From Tretioscincus oriximinensis (Eukaryota > Chordata > Lepidosauria > Squamata > Gymnophthalmidae), in the NCBI GenBank assembly GCA_022410635.1, contig JAJVDF010000298.1:1202467-1266466 (forward strand): a stretch of DNA of 64,000 bases. The letters run 5' to 3'. The position numbers and the translations under genes are program-made. Shown here one piece after another: positions 62,374 through 64,000 of this stretch. Each line of letters opens with the position of its first letter. Position 1 is the first letter of the stretch. Under the pieces are notes generated by a model. It was given only the letters and a program-made list of their open reading frames with translations, did no database searches and was not told the DNA's origin.

Positions 62374-62958
62374 CTGTACAAAAACAGTGCAAACAATGAA
62401 GGGAGTGGTGCCGACAAAGGTAGTAGAAAACAAACAAGAAGACACCACATGGCTGCTGGAAAAAATGTATTGAAGACTACAAAAAATAATAAGGCCAGGT
62501 AACAAATCAAAATGGGAGCCATCTCCACCCGGTTATGTAGAGATTTCGGTGAACTTCTTCAGGCCCCGAAAGAGACCCAGCCAAGGGTCTCACATTTTTA
62601 CAAGAAGTGTGTTAATATGAAGGTAAAATGTTCCACCAAGACAAGATTCAGAAATGTTTTGTAAGTGTCTTCAATGGTGGCAAGAAAACACTTACATTGA
62701 AGACACTTAGAAAACTTCTGTGAACCTTGTATCGGTGGAACATTTTACCTTAATATTAACACACTTCTTGTAAAACGTAACCTTGGCTGGGTCTCTTTCA
62801 GGGCCTGAAGAAATTCACCGAAATCTCTACATAACNGGGCGGAGATAGCCCCCATTTTGATTTGTTACCTGGCATTATTATTATTTTTCNTAGTCTTCAA
62901 TGCATTTTTTCCAGCAGACNTGTGGTATCTTGTTTGTTGTCTACTGTACAAAAACAGT
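62374..62958. mobile_element. Large near-palindromic element flanked by a 15-bp direct repeat
   Basis: The direct repeat CTGTACAAAAACAGT is at 62374-62388 and 62944-62958. Between them, about 260-base arms are inverted copies (for example AGAGATTTCGGTGAACTTCT near 62.54 kb and its complement near 62.82 kb), meeting at about 62685. The left arm has about 35 extra outer bases. Non-coding. Family unknown. Confidence 0.75.
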
Positions 62959-63594
62959 AACAATATTTACTATTGTCTATGCATTAATAAGCTCACATTT
63001 GAATGCTTACTGCACTTTGGGTGCTCCTGCCCCTGGAGCGGTTCCTGAAGGTGGGCACTCCTACTGTCTTGGAACAACCCACCATACTGGTCCAACAATT
63101 GTGCAGTCTTCTGAGTAAGTCCCTACGTTCTAGGATGGCTAGGAGTTAGTGTTCTTGACCTTAGTGCTCCCAGGGGACACATTTAAGACATGAATTTTTT
63201 TCTGCATTACCCAAATGATCCCCTGCTAAGTCCCTCTTCCTCCAGGTGCTTGGGCTGTTTATTTGTGAGTAGACCAGAGTGGATCTTTTTAGACTGGTTC
63301 TTCACTCTACCAAACTAGGAAGCCATTTGGATTGTATAGTTCATATACATAGTGCAGGATGGATGGAATAGTCTAGCAAGAAATAAGACCATTTTGATCC
63401 ACTTCATAGGAATTTGGCTTATCTCCAACACTTTAGGGGAAGGAAATACGGATGGATGGCTCAGTAAGTAAATAGACTCTCTGTGTGTGTGGAGAGAGAG
63501 GGAGAGAGGGAGGGAGGGAGAGTTTTGGAACCCAACAGGGGTTCAGGAAAATCCCAGCAGGCACAAAATCATGATCGGTCATGAAATGACCACA

Positions 63595-63665
63595 TAGCCA
63601 GATATGATGGATGGACAGTCTGATGGATGGACGGATGGATGGAGGGATGAATCGATGGGTGGACA
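63595..63665. repeat. (GGAT)n-like microsatellite
   Basis: Irregular GATGGATG units; similar ATGG tracts occur at 51.72 kb. Confidence 0.9.
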
Positions 63666-64000
63666 GATATTTAAACAAACAGATACATAGACACATAGAC
63701 ACAAATACATACATATATAGAGAGAACCAAAATATGCAGGGAGTTTGAAACGCTTTACTTGTTAAACTTTGCTTGTTTAATTTGAGAATTTTTTTCCTTC
63801 TTCTCTGCTTTTCTTTTCGAATTCAAGGCTATCATTTGGTTTCTCTGGCACTAGTCTTATCCATGTGTTATGTGTATGTATTTCTCTCCCTCTCTAAGGA
63901 GCTGCTTTCAACTGAGGCATTTCTTTATAAGATTTAAAGAAGGAAAAAGAAGAAAAACAGAAAAGACGTTTCAATTCAGATTCACTTCCATGGTTACTAC

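Overview
The window is nuclear DNA of a vertebrate, most likely a squamate reptile (lizard or gecko type). The evidence is one recognisable vertebrate gene with GT-AG introns and a CpG island, dense 5'-truncated CR1-like and L2-like LINE tails, two tRNA-headed SINE families, hAT and Tc1/mariner-type miniature transposons, and many trinucleotide microsatellites. Nothing bacterial is present, and almost all long open frames are low-complexity or repeat shadows.

Genes. The one secure gene is TMEM179 on the minus strand. It has four coding exons (31733-31429, 27970-27833, 20401-20323, 18571-18392) that splice in frame to 233 codons plus TAA and encode a four-pass membrane protein. Exon 1 lies in a GC-rich CpG island at about 31.38-32.01 kb. 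Convergent with it, on the plus strand at 2.7-9.5 kb, is a set of three candidate exons (2725-2751, 9173-9269, 9423-9501) whose phases fit one another. They encode the C-terminal end of a small single-pass membrane protein. By position this could be the C14orf180/NRAC orthologue, which lies beside TMEM179 in mammals, but I did not recognise its sequence.

Layout. 0.3-1.0 kb: SINE tail with (TAG)n and (AAT)n arrays. 2.7-9.5 kb: candidate small membrane-protein gene, with a CR1 copy, a 78-bp mariner hairpin and a foldback MITE in its intron. 9.6-18.4 kb: L2, LTR-like, SINE and CR1 insertions, then the probable TMEM179 3' UTR. 18.4-31.7 kb: TMEM179, with introns holding L2, a SINE split by a CR1 copy, a clean 600-bp hAT element with an 8-bp target duplication, and a foldback with internal tandem units. 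31.4-32.0 kb: CpG-island promoter. 32-64 kb: gene-poor upstream flank with LTR-like blocks, CR1 copies on both strands, SINEs ending in (ATT)n, (TTC)n, (GAA)n and (GGAAGA)n tracts, a broken Ty3/gypsy gag with its LTR at 54.5-56.45 kb, and an approximately 570-bp near-palindrome at 62.4-62.96 kb. Some stretches (about 4.7-5.0, 39.4-40.25, 47.5-47.75, 48.7-49.15 and 51.0-51.4 kb) resemble no repeat seen elsewhere in the window and are the best places to look for conserved regulatory DNA.

I see no previously undescribed multi-gene system. The most informative structures are the microsatellites that start exactly at SINE 3' ends, two SINE families with different heads but one shared tail, nested insertions that give relative ages, and several families of foldback elements.
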